DNA of 34,126 nucleotides from UMGS1322 sp900550765 (GCA_958448705.1 CAUDEY010000023.1:1-34126), one strand, 5' to 3'; positions 7,072-16,525 are shown, numbered from the stretch's first letter. The notes: generated from the sequence alone by a model not told the origin. Program-made: numbers and translations.

Positions 7072-10000
7072 ATGGAAGAAAACCAAAAAATTCTGTTGGA
7101 AGCAGCAGAAGAAAAAATGGATGGCCGGGAGATTAAAAGTAAACGACGGCCGAACGAAAAACACTTTAAAAGAGCAGACGGAACCTATGAAGCAAGGTTG
7201 TACAGCGAACCAGTACATTATTATGATGAAACAACCGGCAGCTATGAGGAGTACCGTTCATCATTCCGCGAAGAAGATGAGGAATATGTGACGGAAAACG
7301 GAAGTTTCCGGGCGAAATTCGGCAAGGATATGTGCAGGGAAAAAGCCGTGGAAGTGAGCCGAAACGGGTATAGCGTATCCTGGCATGCTCTGCAGTGGCA
7401 GACGCATACACCGCCGGAAACAAATGCCGGACAGTTTGACGAAATCTCTGAGGGACCGGAGAACGCGGTAGTGAAATATATTGCAGGCGATAAGGAGCTT
7501 TTGTATGAGGCAGGAAAAAACTATGTACGGGAAAGCATTGTGGTAAAGCAGAAGGCACGGGAATATCGTTATGCTTTTTTATTGCAGACAAATGGGCTGA
7601 TGGCAGAAAAAGAGGAAAATGCCGAGCGTATTAAGCTGTATCCGTCGGAAAAAGCTGCTGAAAAAAAAGCCGTATTTACGATTCCGGAGCCGTATATGGC
7701 CGATGCAGCCGGTGTATGCAGCAGTTGTGTGCGGTATGAGCTTTGCGCAATCGATACGGGTAAATATATTCTGCAGGTTATTGCAGATGCTTCATGGATC
7801 AATGAGGAAAAACGGGTATTTCCGGTAACGATAGATCCGGATATTTTGGTAAATGACACAGGAAGGTATTATGCTACGTGCGAGTCGGCAACGGTAAGCG
7901 AAGACGGCACCAGAATGCTGATGCACAGTAACCGGAGAGTGGGCTGGAGTACCAGCGGTGAAAATATTACATACATTCAGTTTGCACTGCCGGCAATGGA
8001 TGAAAGCTATCGTTTGAAGAGTGCTACTGTCAAATTGTATCAATATGGTTTTAAAACAAACAGTAACAGAATTTATATGTCAGTCAACCGCGCGGGAGCA
8101 CCGTGGCGCGCAAACAGCATCAGCTGGTGCAGCAGACCCGGTTCGGCAGAGGTAATACGCACGATTAGTACACCCTGCCGTAAGCCGGATGACGCTCTGC
8201 TGATCAATCTGGATACGGTTGTTAAGGCTTGGGACAGCGGGCAGACGCCCAATTACGGTATCTTTTTAAGGAGCACCGAGACGCGGCGGAACGCGGCAGC
8301 CAGATGTATAAGCGGCGGCAGTAGCTGCAGCGGCGGAAGCAGCTGTGGAAGCGGAGGCAACTGTGAGGAGAGTAAAAAGAACGATTATGTGGATTTTTAT
8401 TCGGAAAAGAGCGCTACGGCTGCAAGAAGGCCGGAAATCAGCATTGTCTATGAATCCGTGGGGCAGTATATGGATAACCAGGAAACTATTTCGTTTGAGG
8501 TTAACCGGGCGGGAACCACGCAGGTGAATCTGTATACGGGAGGATTGCTGCATATCCATGAGGATGTAAGTGCCGAAGGGTTAAAGCTGCCGCTTTCTAT
8601 CTCTCATGTATATCATACAGGTGTACCGCGGATCGGAGAGAATGAGTTTGGCGCGGGCTGGAAGCTTTCAGTAAGGCAGCGAGTACTGGAAAAAGAATAT
8701 TCTACTGACGATTGGGTGCTGAAATATTTTGATGCCCAGGGGCGTACGCACTTTTTTGAAAGAAAGAGCGATGGAAGCGTCTGTGATACTTCTGGCCTGG
8801 GGCTGACTTTGACACGGTATCCTGACAACAGATATTATCTGACGGATGAAAAGGGTACCCAAATGATATTTGCCGCAGGCACGGGATATATTCAAAAAAT
8901 AACTGACATTTACGGCAACAGCATGACGTTTACGTATAATACGGCCAATCAGCTTTCTATGGTAGAGGATGGATGCGGGCATCAGGCAAGAATGTATTAC
9001 CAAAATGGACGGCTGAATAAAATGGAAGATTCCAAAGGTGAAGAAACAACGTATACGTATTCAGGGGATAATCTGATAAAAATAACGTATCCTAACGGAA
9101 GATACAGCTCGTTTGTTTATGATTCTTTGGGAAATCTGACAACGGTTACGGATCAGACGGGGTTGAAGTATAGATATCAGTATGATAGTAAAAACCGTAT
9201 GGTACGTGCGACGCAGCAGGCATCTTATGCAGGAATTTATCAAAACTTTACTACGGAGCAGACGAGCATCAATGGTGAGATAGCGGAAATCGAATACCGG
9301 GGACAGAGTACGGCGGTAAGCGGCAGCAGTAAGGTGAAGCAAATTTATAACTTCGATAGCCAAGGGCGCGTTATGGTGCAGTATCAGGATGCCTCGGCCA
9401 ACAGCTATATGGCCGAGGAACCGATAACGCCGGCATCGATATCCGGATACGAGCTGCTGAGAAATAAGCGCGGCTATTGGTATGCGGCGAAATATCAGAG
9501 TCTGCATACAGCTATCAGGGGCGGTTATTATGAGGCCGGGGAGGATTGCCCGGAATATCGGCAGAATAACCTGATTCAAAACGGAACATTTATGTACAAC
9601 AATCCCGGAGATCAAACACCTTATGGCTGGAGTGTTCAAAACGGTGTGGGCGGCTGCTGTGACTATGGCGTAGCAGCAGAAAGCAAGTTCAGCAATATGC
9701 GTTCCTACAAGGCAAAAGGCAGCTGGGGCGGATTGATGAGCATTAAACAGACGGTAAGTGTGGGCAGTCCCAAGGGAAATGCACTGATTGCGTCGGCATG
9801 GATTAAGGGAGATACCAGCAGCGTTGTAGGGGGCACGGTGATGTGGCTTGCATTGCGGCTGTACTATACCGACGGCAGCTATGCGTCGCAGATAGCAAAT
9901 TATGATCCCTATTATACCGGATGGCAGTATACAGCGGCGGCGCTGACCCTTGCGGAGGGCAAACAAGTTTCATATGCAGAAGTAGAATTATGCTATGGGA

Positions 10001-12765
10001 AGCATCAGGGGAATGCCTATTTTAATAATATCCGCTTGGAATACAGCGATGCGGCTACAGCGGAGCAGCAGATTGGCGCGTTTGGAAAAATCAGTGTGTT
10101 CGGCAATGAGCGGTGTATCAAGCAGCAGCTGGTGCGCCGGGATAAAACGGGCACGGTGATTGAGCAGATCGATGAAGAGAATAATATCGTGTGCAGGAAG
10201 AAGCAGAAAAACGGAGCGTCGTACACGGCGTACTATGCATATGACAGTAAGCACAAGGTAGTAAAGGAACAAAACTACCGTGGTCAGATAACCGAATATA
10301 CCTATGACGGCTACGGGAACGTACTTATGACAAAGACATACCATAAGGATAAGCCGGGAGACTACAAACGTACGCAGACGGTATATGAATCGGAGGGCAG
10401 TTATGTAAAACGGGAGCTGGAAGAAAGAGCGACGTATAACGGATATACACTGTCAACGGATTACCTCAACAGCGCCAACACCGGTAAGGTAACGGTAAAA
10501 ACAGAAACTAACGGCAACCAGTATCATTACGATTATGATTCGGAAACAGATGAACTCAAAAGCATTACAGTGTGGGAACCGGGAATTACACACAGCCTGC
10601 ATTATACGCATTATTTGACGCTGCTGACGGGAATCAGCCTGGAGGGAATGGCCTATGGCTTTGTGCATGACGGATTTGGAAGAATCAAGAGTGTAAGTGC
10701 GGGAGGAAGCAGTCTGCTGAGCAAGGAATATACGATAGGGCAGAGAAGCACGGAAATAACGAGCTACGCTAACGGAGCACAGATAGGAACGGTAAGTGAC
10801 GGGCGCGGAAACGTGATAAAGAAAACATATAACGGCCAGACGACAGCGACGGCAAGTTATGATGCCTTCGGAAGAATGATATCCGGTCTTGACAGTGCGG
10901 GAAATAAAGGATATAATTACTATTATGACAAAGATGGAAATCTGATACATAAGAAGATCAACGGCGTAGGAAATAGATATACCTATGACGCGGTAGGTAA
11001 GGTAAAGAGTGTATATTACGGGGAGACTGGTCAGCAGTATACGTATTCGTATGATGACGCATATGCGGAGCTGCCGTATGAGGACAGCGAACTGGACGGG
11101 GTAAGCCTGAGCGGAGTATACAACAGCTGGCTGCTGAGAGACGGACTAAGGCGTCCGTGGCGAGTAACGGTAACGCCGGCAGGACAGAGCGCAACGCTGA
11201 TTCAAAAGACGTATCAGTATTTGAAAACAGACCGTCAAACAGGATATGTAAGCAAAGCGACGGAACTGATCCGCGGGGTAAACAATACGGAGAGAGAAAC
11301 GTATTATACTTATGACCGCGCAGGAAACATCGCAACGATAGGAACGAGCGAATCGGGCTGTGAGAAGACACACGGGTACTGGTATGATTATCTGAACCGG
11401 TTGACGAGAGAGGATGCCTGCGAGGCAAACCGCCGGTATGAATATACATATGACTGGAAGGGCAATATCACCGGGAAAAAGGAATATGAGCTGGATACGG
11501 GAACGCTGCTGAGTACAAAGAGTTATACGTATCGAAGCAGCGGGTGGACGGACCAGCTGATTGGGTATAACGGAGAGAGCATCAGCTATGATGCGATCGG
11601 AAATCCGACAAGTTATTTAGGTCATAGTCTAAGCTGGAGCAATGTGCGGAGGCTGTCGAGCTACGATGGAAATACGTTCACCTACAATGCGTCGGGGATC
11701 CGAACAAAAAAGAACAATATCACGTATACGCTGGACGGAAGCAGGATCCTGCGCGAGGAGCGGAGCGAAGGAACGCTGACTTATTATTACGGCGTGGAGG
11801 GCCTTACGGGATTCCGGTATAATGGAGTGGATTATTACTACCGGAAGAACCTGCAGGGAGATATCATAGGAATCATCAACGCGGTAGGCACGGAACTGGT
11901 CAGCTACAGCTATGACGCGTGGGGGAATATCCTGTGGACGGAGGATGATTCGGGAAGGAACCTTGCGGAACTGAACCCATACCGATACAGAGGGTATTAC
12001 TATGATACGGAAACAGGGCTGTACTATCTGAACAGCCGTTACTATGATCCGAAGGTTGGACGGTTTCTTAATGCGGATGCGATAGATTATCTTGGCGAAG
12101 ACGCGGAGTTTTCCTGTAATCTATATGCGTATTGTGCCAATAATCCGGTGATGGGTTGTGATCCGAGCGGAAATTTTGCAATAACTTCATTTCTTATAGG
12201 CATAGCAATTTCTAGTTTGGTTGGCTGGGGGCTTTCACAACTTTTAGGAGAGCAGACTGCTGGCGGAGTGAGTTCTGTAGTTAATGGGGGAACTGCGGTT
12301 TATACAGGAGTAGGATTATTATCTTTTGGACCTGTTGGATGGATTGCAGGAAGTGCCTTAATTTTAATTGGTATAGGAACTATAGCATTTGGCTCAAATG
12401 AAATTATAGAGGGTGCAGGAGGACCCAATTATATAAAAGAAATAACAGGAATGAGTAATTCTTTTTATAATGGAATGTATTCAGGATTGAACATTATGTC
12501 GTCATTAGGTTCTATGGCAGGAAATGGTTATATGAGAAATCATCCTAGATATCCAGGAAATAATCCTAATAAGTATCCTGATGGTTTTACAGAGTGGAGG
12601 GGCAAAGAACCAATTGGAGGAGATAGGGGGGCATATTATAATCCAAGAAATGGACAATCATTACATCCAGATCTTTCACATGGAGCTCCTTATGGTCCTC
12701 ATTGGGATTGGAATATAAATGGACAACAATGGAGAATATATAGATTTTGGAGGAAGATGAAATAA
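7072..12765 (+). CDS. RHS-repeat polymorphic toxin with type-37-like C-terminal domain
   Basis: 1897 residues; GGGAG lies 9 bases before the ATG. No signal peptide or membrane segment is present at the N-terminus. Residues 1-250 resemble the N-terminal region of Firmicutes RHS proteins (EPVHYYDETTG). Residues about 254-400 look like a DNRLRE-type beta domain and end in a Gly/Ser/Cys insert with Cys412, 419, 425 and 431. RHS/YD repeats follow, interrupted at about 832-993 by a jelly-roll, carbohydrate-binding-like module (NLIQNGTF, then YFNNIRLEY). The repeats close with the RHS core (YRGYYYDTETGLYYLNSRYY, then GRFLNAD) and DPSGN at about 1700, the known autoproteolysis region. The last 195 residues differ in base composition (AT-rich). 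They contain a hydrophobic Gly-rich stretch and the end HPDLSHGAPYGPHWDW, which I recognise as polymorphic toxin type 37-like. Predicted role: contact-dependent antibacterial effector. Confidence 0.9.
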   Translation: MEENQKILLEAAEEKMDGREIKSKRRPNEKHFKRADGTYEARLYSEPVHYYDETTGSYEEYRSSFREEDEEYVTENGSFRAKFGKDMCREKAVEVSRNGYSVSWHALQWQTHTPPETNAGQFDEISEGPENAVVKYIAGDKELLYEAGKNYVRESIVVKQKAREYRYAFLLQTNGLMAEKEENAERIKLYPSEKAAEKKAVFTIPEPYMADAAGVCSSCVRYELCAIDTGKYILQVIADASWINEEKRVFPVTIDPDILVNDTGRYYATCESATVSEDGTRMLMHSNRRVGWSTSGENITYIQFALPAMDESYRLKSATVKLYQYGFKTNSNRIYMSVNRAGAPWRANSISWCSRPGSAEVIRTISTPCRKPDDALLINLDTVVKAWDSGQTPNYGIFLRSTETRRNAAARCISGGSSCSGGSSCGSGGNCEESKKNDYVDFYSEKSATAARRPEISIVYESVGQYMDNQETISFEVNRAGTTQVNLYTGGLLHIHEDVSAEGLKLPLSISHVYHTGVPRIGENEFGAGWKLSVRQRVLEKEYSTDDWVLKYFDAQGRTHFFERKSDGSVCDTSGLGLTLTRYPDNRYYLTDEKGTQMIFAAGTGYIQKITDIYGNSMTFTYNTANQLSMVEDGCGHQARMYYQNGRLNKMEDSKGEETTYTYSGDNLIKITYPNGRYSSFVYDSLGNLTTVTDQTGLKYRYQYDSKNRMVRATQQASYAGIYQNFTTEQTSINGEIAEIEYRGQSTAVSGSSKVKQIYNFDSQGRVMVQYQDASANSYMAEEPITPASISGYELLRNKRGYWYAAKYQSLHTAIRGGYYEAGEDCPEYRQNNLIQNGTFMYNNPGDQTPYGWSVQNGVGGCCDYGVAAESKFSNMRSYKAKGSWGGLMSIKQTVSVGSPKGNALIASAWIKGDTSSVVGGTVMWLALRLYYTDGSYASQIANYDPYYTGWQYTAAALTLAEGKQVSYAEVELCYGKHQGNAYFNNIRLEYSDAATAEQQIGAFGKISVFGNERCIKQQLVRRDKTGTVIEQIDEENNIVCRKKQKNGASYTAYYAYDSKHKVVKEQNYRGQITEYTYDGYGNVLMTKTYHKDKPGDYKRTQTVYESEGSYVKRELEERATYNGYTLSTDYLNSANTGKVTVKTETNGNQYHYDYDSETDELKSITVWEPGITHSLHYTHYLTLLTGISLEGMAYGFVHDGFGRIKSVSAGGSSLLSKEYTIGQRSTEITSYANGAQIGTVSDGRGNVIKKTYNGQTTATASYDAFGRMISGLDSAGNKGYNYYYDKDGNLIHKKINGVGNRYTYDAVGKVKSVYYGETGQQYTYSYDDAYAELPYEDSELDGVSLSGVYNSWLLRDGLRRPWRVTVTPAGQSATLIQKTYQYLKTDRQTGYVSKATELIRGVNNTERETYYTYDRAGNIATIGTSESGCEKTHGYWYDYLNRLTREDACEANRRYEYTYDWKGNITGKKEYELDTGTLLSTKSYTYRSSGWTDQLIGYNGESISYDAIGNPTSYLGHSLSWSNVRRLSSYDGNTFTYNASGIRTKKNNITYTLDGSRILREERSEGTLTYYYGVEGLTGFRYNGVDYYYRKNLQGDIIGIINAVGTELVSYSYDAWGNILWTEDDSGRNLAELNPYRYRGYYYDTETGLYYLNSRYYDPKVGRFLNADAIDYLGEDAEFSCNLYAYCANNPVMGCDPSGNFAITSFLIGIAISSLVGWGLSQLLGEQTAGGVSSVVNGGTAVYTGVGLLSFGPVGWIAGSALILIGIGTIAFGSNEIIEGAGGPNYIKEITGMSNSFYNGMYSGLNIMSSLGSMAGNGYMRNHPRYPGNNPNKYPDGFTEWRGKEPIGGDRGAYYNPRNGQSLHPDLSHGAPYGPHWDWNINGQQWRIYRFWRKMK

Positions 12766-13032
12766 ATGATAAATAATGATTGGCGGCTATTGTCATATAC
12801 AGGGGAATTAAATCATAAAGAGTTTGAATTTAAAAATTTTATACCAACAAAAAAAAATGACCATGAACATTGTTATTTTTGCTGGCAAAAAATCACAAAT
12901 CAACCGATAAAAAGTGAAGATGATTTGGGAGGATATGTTACTATGACAGGAAAACGTGAAGATTGGGTTTGTCAATCATGTTTTAATGACTTTAAGAAAA
13001 TGTTTGACTTTAAAGTAATGGGAGAACATTAA
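12766..13032 (+). CDS. Small zinc-ribbon protein, probable immunity protein of the RHS toxin
   Basis: 88 residues. The ATG follows the RHS stop codon with no base between, and GGAGG lies inside the RHS end (12749-12753), so the two are translationally linked. Two Cys pairs, CYFC (Cys36, Cys39) and CQSC (Cys69, Cys72), predict a treble-clef or zinc-ribbon fold; acidic residues are frequent. Small acidic or zinc-ribbon proteins of the form DHxHCxFCW...WVCxxCFxDF are found next to polymorphic toxins, as far as I recall. Position and the matching AT-rich composition make it the cognate immunity protein of the type-37-like tip. Direct evidence for binding is not available from sequence. Confidence 0.75.
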   Translation: MINNDWRLLSYTGELNHKEFEFKNFIPTKKNDHEHCYFCWQKITNQPIKSEDDLGGYVTMTGKREDWVCQSCFNDFKKMFDFKVMGEH

Positions 13033-13060
13033 TTTTTAAATAGATTGTAAAAAGTCTAAT

Positions 13061-13102
13061 AAAGGGCTGTAATCAAGGTGAAAACTAAGGTGACAGTCCT
13101 TT
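13061..13102 (+). terminator. Probable terminator after the immunity gene
   Basis: AAAGGGCTGT (13061-13070) pairs with ACAGTCCTTT (13093-13102), ten pairs with one G-U, loop of 22 bases, then a broken T-rich tail (TTATGTTTT). Longer loop than usual. Confidence 0.5.
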
Positions 13103-13251
13103 TATGTTTTAAAGAAAAATATTCTGTATCATTGAGAGAGGTTCTCGTTTACATAGATAAACAAAGACACTATAAAAATAGTATTTTTGTTTTGTATCTT
13201 TCATAAAACTGTAAAATAATAATAAATAAATTTACTTTATATATTGGATTC

Positions 13252-13280
13252 TTGAAAAGGAAAAATGTATATGATATAAT
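13252..13280 (+). promoter_or_regulatory. Sigma-A promoter upstream of the RHS fragment and hydrolase gene
   Basis: TTGAAA (13252-13257), 17 bases, TATAAT (13275-13280). A transcript starting here would carry the whole RHS fragment in a leader of about 320 bases before the hydrolase-like gene at 13613. Confidence 0.65.
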
Positions 13281-13308
13281 AGCTTAAACGAGAAAAAGAT
13301 TTAACAGC

Positions 13309-13589
13309 GGAAACATCGCAACGATAGAAACGAGCGAATCGGGCTGTGAGAAGACGCACGGGTACTGGTATGATTATCTGAACCGGTTGACGAGGGAGGA
13401 TGTCTGCGAGGCAAACCGCCGGTATGAATATACATATGACTGGAAGGGCAATATCACCGGGAAAAAGGAATATGAGCTGGATACGGGAACGCTGCTGAGT
13501 ACAAAGAGCTATACGTATCGAAGCAGCGGCTGGACGGGCCAGTTGATCGGGTAAAACGGAGAGAGCATCAGCTATGATGCGATCGGAAA
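13309..13589 (+). pseudogene. Orphan RHS fragment
   Basis: 281 bases align without gaps to 11323-11603 of the RHS gene, with about ten substitutions (about 96% identity). In the RHS frame it reads GNIATIETSESGCEKTHGYW and onward, until a TAT to TAA change makes a stop at 13552-13554. There is no start codon or ribosome binding site for it, and neither an RHS core nor a toxin tip follows. It is a displaced piece from the repeat region, not a complete orphan tip cassette. It ends abruptly 11 bases before the ribosome binding site of the hydrolase-like gene, inside that gene's presumed leader. Confidence 0.9.
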
Positions 13590-13612
13590 CTTTTGTGATA
13601 AAGGAGCAGAAA

Positions 13613-15256
13613 ATGATGGAGATTATGATTTCGAATCCCGGAGAGTTGGCAGTTAAAAATGTACAATATCCTAATGCAGCGGAGTATTATTGTCTGCTTC
13701 CGTACGAAACGGAAACGGTCAGTGGTGTGATGTTGGCGATGGGAGGTAGGGCAAGTGTGCCTCCGGCTGCGGTGCCGCTGGAATGCAGAGGGCGTTATAA
13801 AATTTATATTGCACTTTTCAGTGGATTTTATCAGATGCCGGAGGTACGAATTAAATTGGATCATGAGCAGTCTTTTCAAAAACTGAGTCTGCGGCGTACC
13901 AATCATGAAGAATTTTATGACAGCGCCGTCAGCATCTATGAAGTATTTTGGAAGGAGGCTGATTTGAATGGAAATTCTTTGGTTTTTGACGGAAGCTTGT
14001 TATCGGGAGAGCTTCCCTCTGCCATTGCCTATATTCGGCTGGAGGAGAGTAATAGCCGGCAGGTACCGCAAAAACAGCCGGTACCCGTGGCTATTACGGC
14101 AGATGGATGGGGGGCATTTGGGTATTGTCCCCATCAAAAATCAGAGGATTTGTTAGTTAATTTTGAACAGATTCCTCGTGACCTGAATATAAAACTGCTA
14201 TTTTGGGGGAATGGGGTTGGAGATTGGTGTAATTATCCTACGAAAATAGGAAATTATTTTTCAAAGTATACATCGCCAATAGATATCCGTGCGGATGATA
14301 TGAATATTTTACAGAGAAATGCACAAATTTGGCAGAAACAATCCTGGGATAGTATGGCAATTGTGCGAGAGTATGCCCGGCAGCGGGGATGGGAGTTTCA
14401 TGTATATATTCGCATGCAGGGGTTTGGTGTTTTGTATCCCAAAGGTATGCTGGTGCAGTCTGATTTCTTTGCGGCTCATCCGGAATATTACTGCCGTGAT
14501 AAGCAGGGGGTGCCTGTTTGTAAATTGAGTTATGCGTATCCGGCCGTGCAGGAGCATATGCTGGCGCTGATTGAGGAAATTTTAACCTATCAGCCGGATG
14601 GCATCTGTTTGAATTTTACCCGCGGACTTCCCATGGTGCTGTATGAGGATGTTTTGGTTGAACAATATCAGGCGCTTTATCATGAAGACCCACGGCAGCT
14701 GCCGGAAGATGAACCGCGCTGGCTTGCCTTGCAAAAGGATACGGTTACGGCGTTTATACAAAAAGTAAAAAAGGTATTGAATGGCCGGCGCCTTTCCGTA
14801 ATGGTGCCGGGAAACCCGCAGGATGCTGAAAAGTATGCGCTGGATATTCCGCGTTGGGTGAAAGATGGTTATATTGACGATTTGGTGGTGGCGGGAACCC
14901 GATACAATGTGCATGATGTTCATGTGGATGACCCGACGGCGTTGGATTTTGATGCCTATGCTTCCCTGGAAGGGCGCAGTAAGATTCGCCTGATGCCGCT
15001 TTTATATCCATGGGGATTTGCAGAAAACCGCCTTGGGGATTGGCTGCGTATTTATAAGCATGCGGCTGAAAACGGGGCGGATTTCCTCGGATTTTGGGAT
15101 GCGGAAATCAATCCGCCGCTGCGGCTGCCCAAACTTGAAATTTTAAATGACATAGAGCGCTTTGAAAAGGAAAATCCGCTTATCTATCGGAAAATTCCGC
15201 TGAAAACGTTCCAGGGATTCCGTGCAGATCGGTATCATTATTTTGAACAGATTTAA
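13613..15256 (+). CDS. Glycoside hydrolase-like TIM barrel protein (GHL10-like)
   Basis: 547 residues. The frame is open from 13574, inside the RHS fragment, but AAGGAG (13601-13606) lies 6 bases before the ATG at 13613, which I take as the start. Residues 1-150 are predicted beta-rich and look like an accessory domain. From about 185 onward a TIM barrel is likely: WGNGVGDW, the HVYIRMQGFG strand, an F-x-AHPEYYCRDKQG segment, the QPDGICLNFTRG strand, and FWDAEINPP near the end. This order is typical of the family-10-like hypothetical glycosidases; Asp/Glu in the last two strands could be catalytic. No signal peptide, so it should act on imported substrates. It stands alone between the RHS locus and module B. 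Confidence 0.7.
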   Translation: MMEIMISNPGELAVKNVQYPNAAEYYCLLPYETETVSGVMLAMGGRASVPPAAVPLECRGRYKIYIALFSGFYQMPEVRIKLDHEQSFQKLSLRRTNHEEFYDSAVSIYEVFWKEADLNGNSLVFDGSLLSGELPSAIAYIRLEESNSRQVPQKQPVPVAITADGWGAFGYCPHQKSEDLLVNFEQIPRDLNIKLLFWGNGVGDWCNYPTKIGNYFSKYTSPIDIRADDMNILQRNAQIWQKQSWDSMAIVREYARQRGWEFHVYIRMQGFGVLYPKGMLVQSDFFAAHPEYYCRDKQGVPVCKLSYAYPAVQEHMLALIEEILTYQPDGICLNFTRGLPMVLYEDVLVEQYQALYHEDPRQLPEDEPRWLALQKDTVTAFIQKVKKVLNGRRLSVMVPGNPQDAEKYALDIPRWVKDGYIDDLVVAGTRYNVHDVHVDDPTALDFDAYASLEGRSKIRLMPLLYPWGFAENRLGDWLRIYKHAAENGADFLGFWDAEINPPLRLPKLEILNDIERFEKENPLIYRKIPLKTFQGFRADRYHYFEQI

Positions 15257-15286
15257 AGCGAATACTGCTTCATACCGTAAGTGCTT

Positions 15287-15318
15287 AAAAAAAGCCATCC
15301 CCCATAGGGATGGCTTTT
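15287..15318. terminator. Strong bidirectional terminator
   Basis: AAAAGCCATCCC (15290-15301) and GGGATGGCTTTT (15307-15318) form a perfect 12-bp stem with loop CCATA between convergent genes. Confidence 0.93.
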
Positions 15319-15332
15319 AAAATATAGGAATA

Positions 15333-16487
15333 TTAAATTTCCGGAATAACAACTTCCACTTCTTTGCCGGCTTCGGCGGATTTTACAATCGCATCCAAAA
15401 TAGCCTGGTTCCGAATAATTTGGCTGGAAGGTACGGGGGAGCTTCCGTTGTTCTTGATGGCGTCAAGGAATGAGCGAATCTTGTTGTAGAAGTTATCATG
15501 GTCATTGGTCTTTTCCGGAATTTTGGTTTCGGTTCTTTCACCGGCAACATCATGGTACAGCGTCATCGGGCCGCCGATGGAACCGTTCCAGCATTCGGTT
15601 GAAGGAATGCGCAGACCGCCCTCGGTACCGAGAATCAGCGTATCGCCTGCGGTATCCATATGCATGGCCCAGGAAATTCGGAAATCAAGAACAATGTCGC
15701 CCTCTAAGCGGATAAAGGCCGCGGCGAAATCGTCAACCTCAAATTTATCGGCATATTCCTTGCAGGGCATGTATTTGGGATTTTGGCCGAAATAGGCGCT
15801 CTTGTAGCCGGAAACAGTAAGAGGCTTGGGGTAGCCGATGGCGTTAAGCACCATATCCAGCGAATAGCAGCCGATATCTGCTAAGGCGCCGATACCGGCG
15901 GTTTTATCCTCAATAAAGCTGGTTCCAAACGGTGTGGGGATGCCGCGTCTGCGTCCGCCGCCGGTTTGAATGTAATAGATCTTACCTAAAACGCCGGACT
16001 CGACTACGCGCTTTACCATTTTCATATTTTCGTCAAAGCGGGGCTGGAAGCCGATGGAAAGAATCTTTCCGCTCTTCTTCTCGGCCCGGCAGATATCTGC
16101 GGCTTCTTCAATGGTAACGCACATGGGTTTTTCCAGCAAGACGTTTACGCCGTGTTCCAGCGCATAGATGGCCGGGCCGGCGTGCTGGCGGTTATAGGTG
16201 CAGATGCTTACAGCGTCTAGGTCCGGTTCGTTGTCGATCATTGCACGGTCATTGGGGTAAAAACGGGCGTTTTTAATGCCGTATTTTTCAAATAATGCCT
16301 CTGCTTTGCCGGGAATTAAATCCGCTGCGGCAACGATCTCGCAATCAGGCATTTTCAGATAGTTAGAAATATGCGCCTCGGAAATCCAGCCGGTGCCGAT
16401 GATACCGATTTTCAGCTTTTTGCTGGTATCGATGGTTTCGTCCTTTACAACGCCGTCTTTGAATTTGTCTAAAATATTATCTGCCAT
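15333..16487 (-). CDS. Gfo/Idh/MocA family NAD(P)-dependent oxidoreductase (module B)
   Basis: 384 residues, AGGAGG 8 bases before ATG. A 25-residue N-terminal extension precedes the Rossmann motif GIIGTGWISEAH (28-39). EKP is at 119-121 with catalytic Lys120. The second motif is DIGCYSLD, with Asp204 and Tyr208. Tyr replaces the His of the inositol dehydrogenase type, as in glucose-fructose oxidoreductase and dihydrodiol dehydrogenase. A Gly/Arg-rich loop (GGGRRRGIP, 177-185) may help bind a negatively charged or bulky substrate. The isomerase gene precedes it on the same strand, 38 bases away, so this is the second gene of the module B operon. It probably makes or consumes a keto-sugar. Confidence 0.92.
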   Translation of the reverse strand: MADNILDKFKDGVVKDETIDTSKKLKIGIIGTGWISEAHISNYLKMPDCEIVAAADLIPGKAEALFEKYGIKNARFYPNDRAMIDNEPDLDAVSICTYNRQHAGPAIYALEHGVNVLLEKPMCVTIEEAADICRAEKKSGKILSIGFQPRFDENMKMVKRVVESGVLGKIYYIQTGGGRRRGIPTPFGTSFIEDKTAGIGALADIGCYSLDMVLNAIGYPKPLTVSGYKSAYFGQNPKYMPCKEYADKFEVDDFAAAFIRLEGDIVLDFRISWAMHMDTAGDTLILGTEGGLRIPSTECWNGSIGGPMTLYHDVAGERTETKIPEKTNDHDNFYNKIRSFLDAIKNNGSSPVPSSQIIRNQAILDAIVKSAEAGKEVEVVIPEI

Positions 16488-16525
16488 AGTTTTTTCCTCC
16501 TAACAGCCATAGGCTGAATTTTAAT

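Noticed and set aside
8300..8375. Repeat of AGCGGCGG-type units as a non-coding microsatellite
   Set aside because: It is in frame in the RHS gene and encodes the Gly/Ser/Cys segment.
9061..9966. Long 301-codon open frame antisense to the RHS gene
   Set aside because: It mirrors the repetitive, compositionally biased RHS coding strand, has no ribosome binding site and no recognisable protein features. The same holds for the antisense frames at 10453-10950 and 10958-11449.
13309..13589. Orphan RHS toxin-tip cassette
   Set aside because: The fragment comes from the repeat region upstream of the core and has neither core end, tip nor immunity gene after it.
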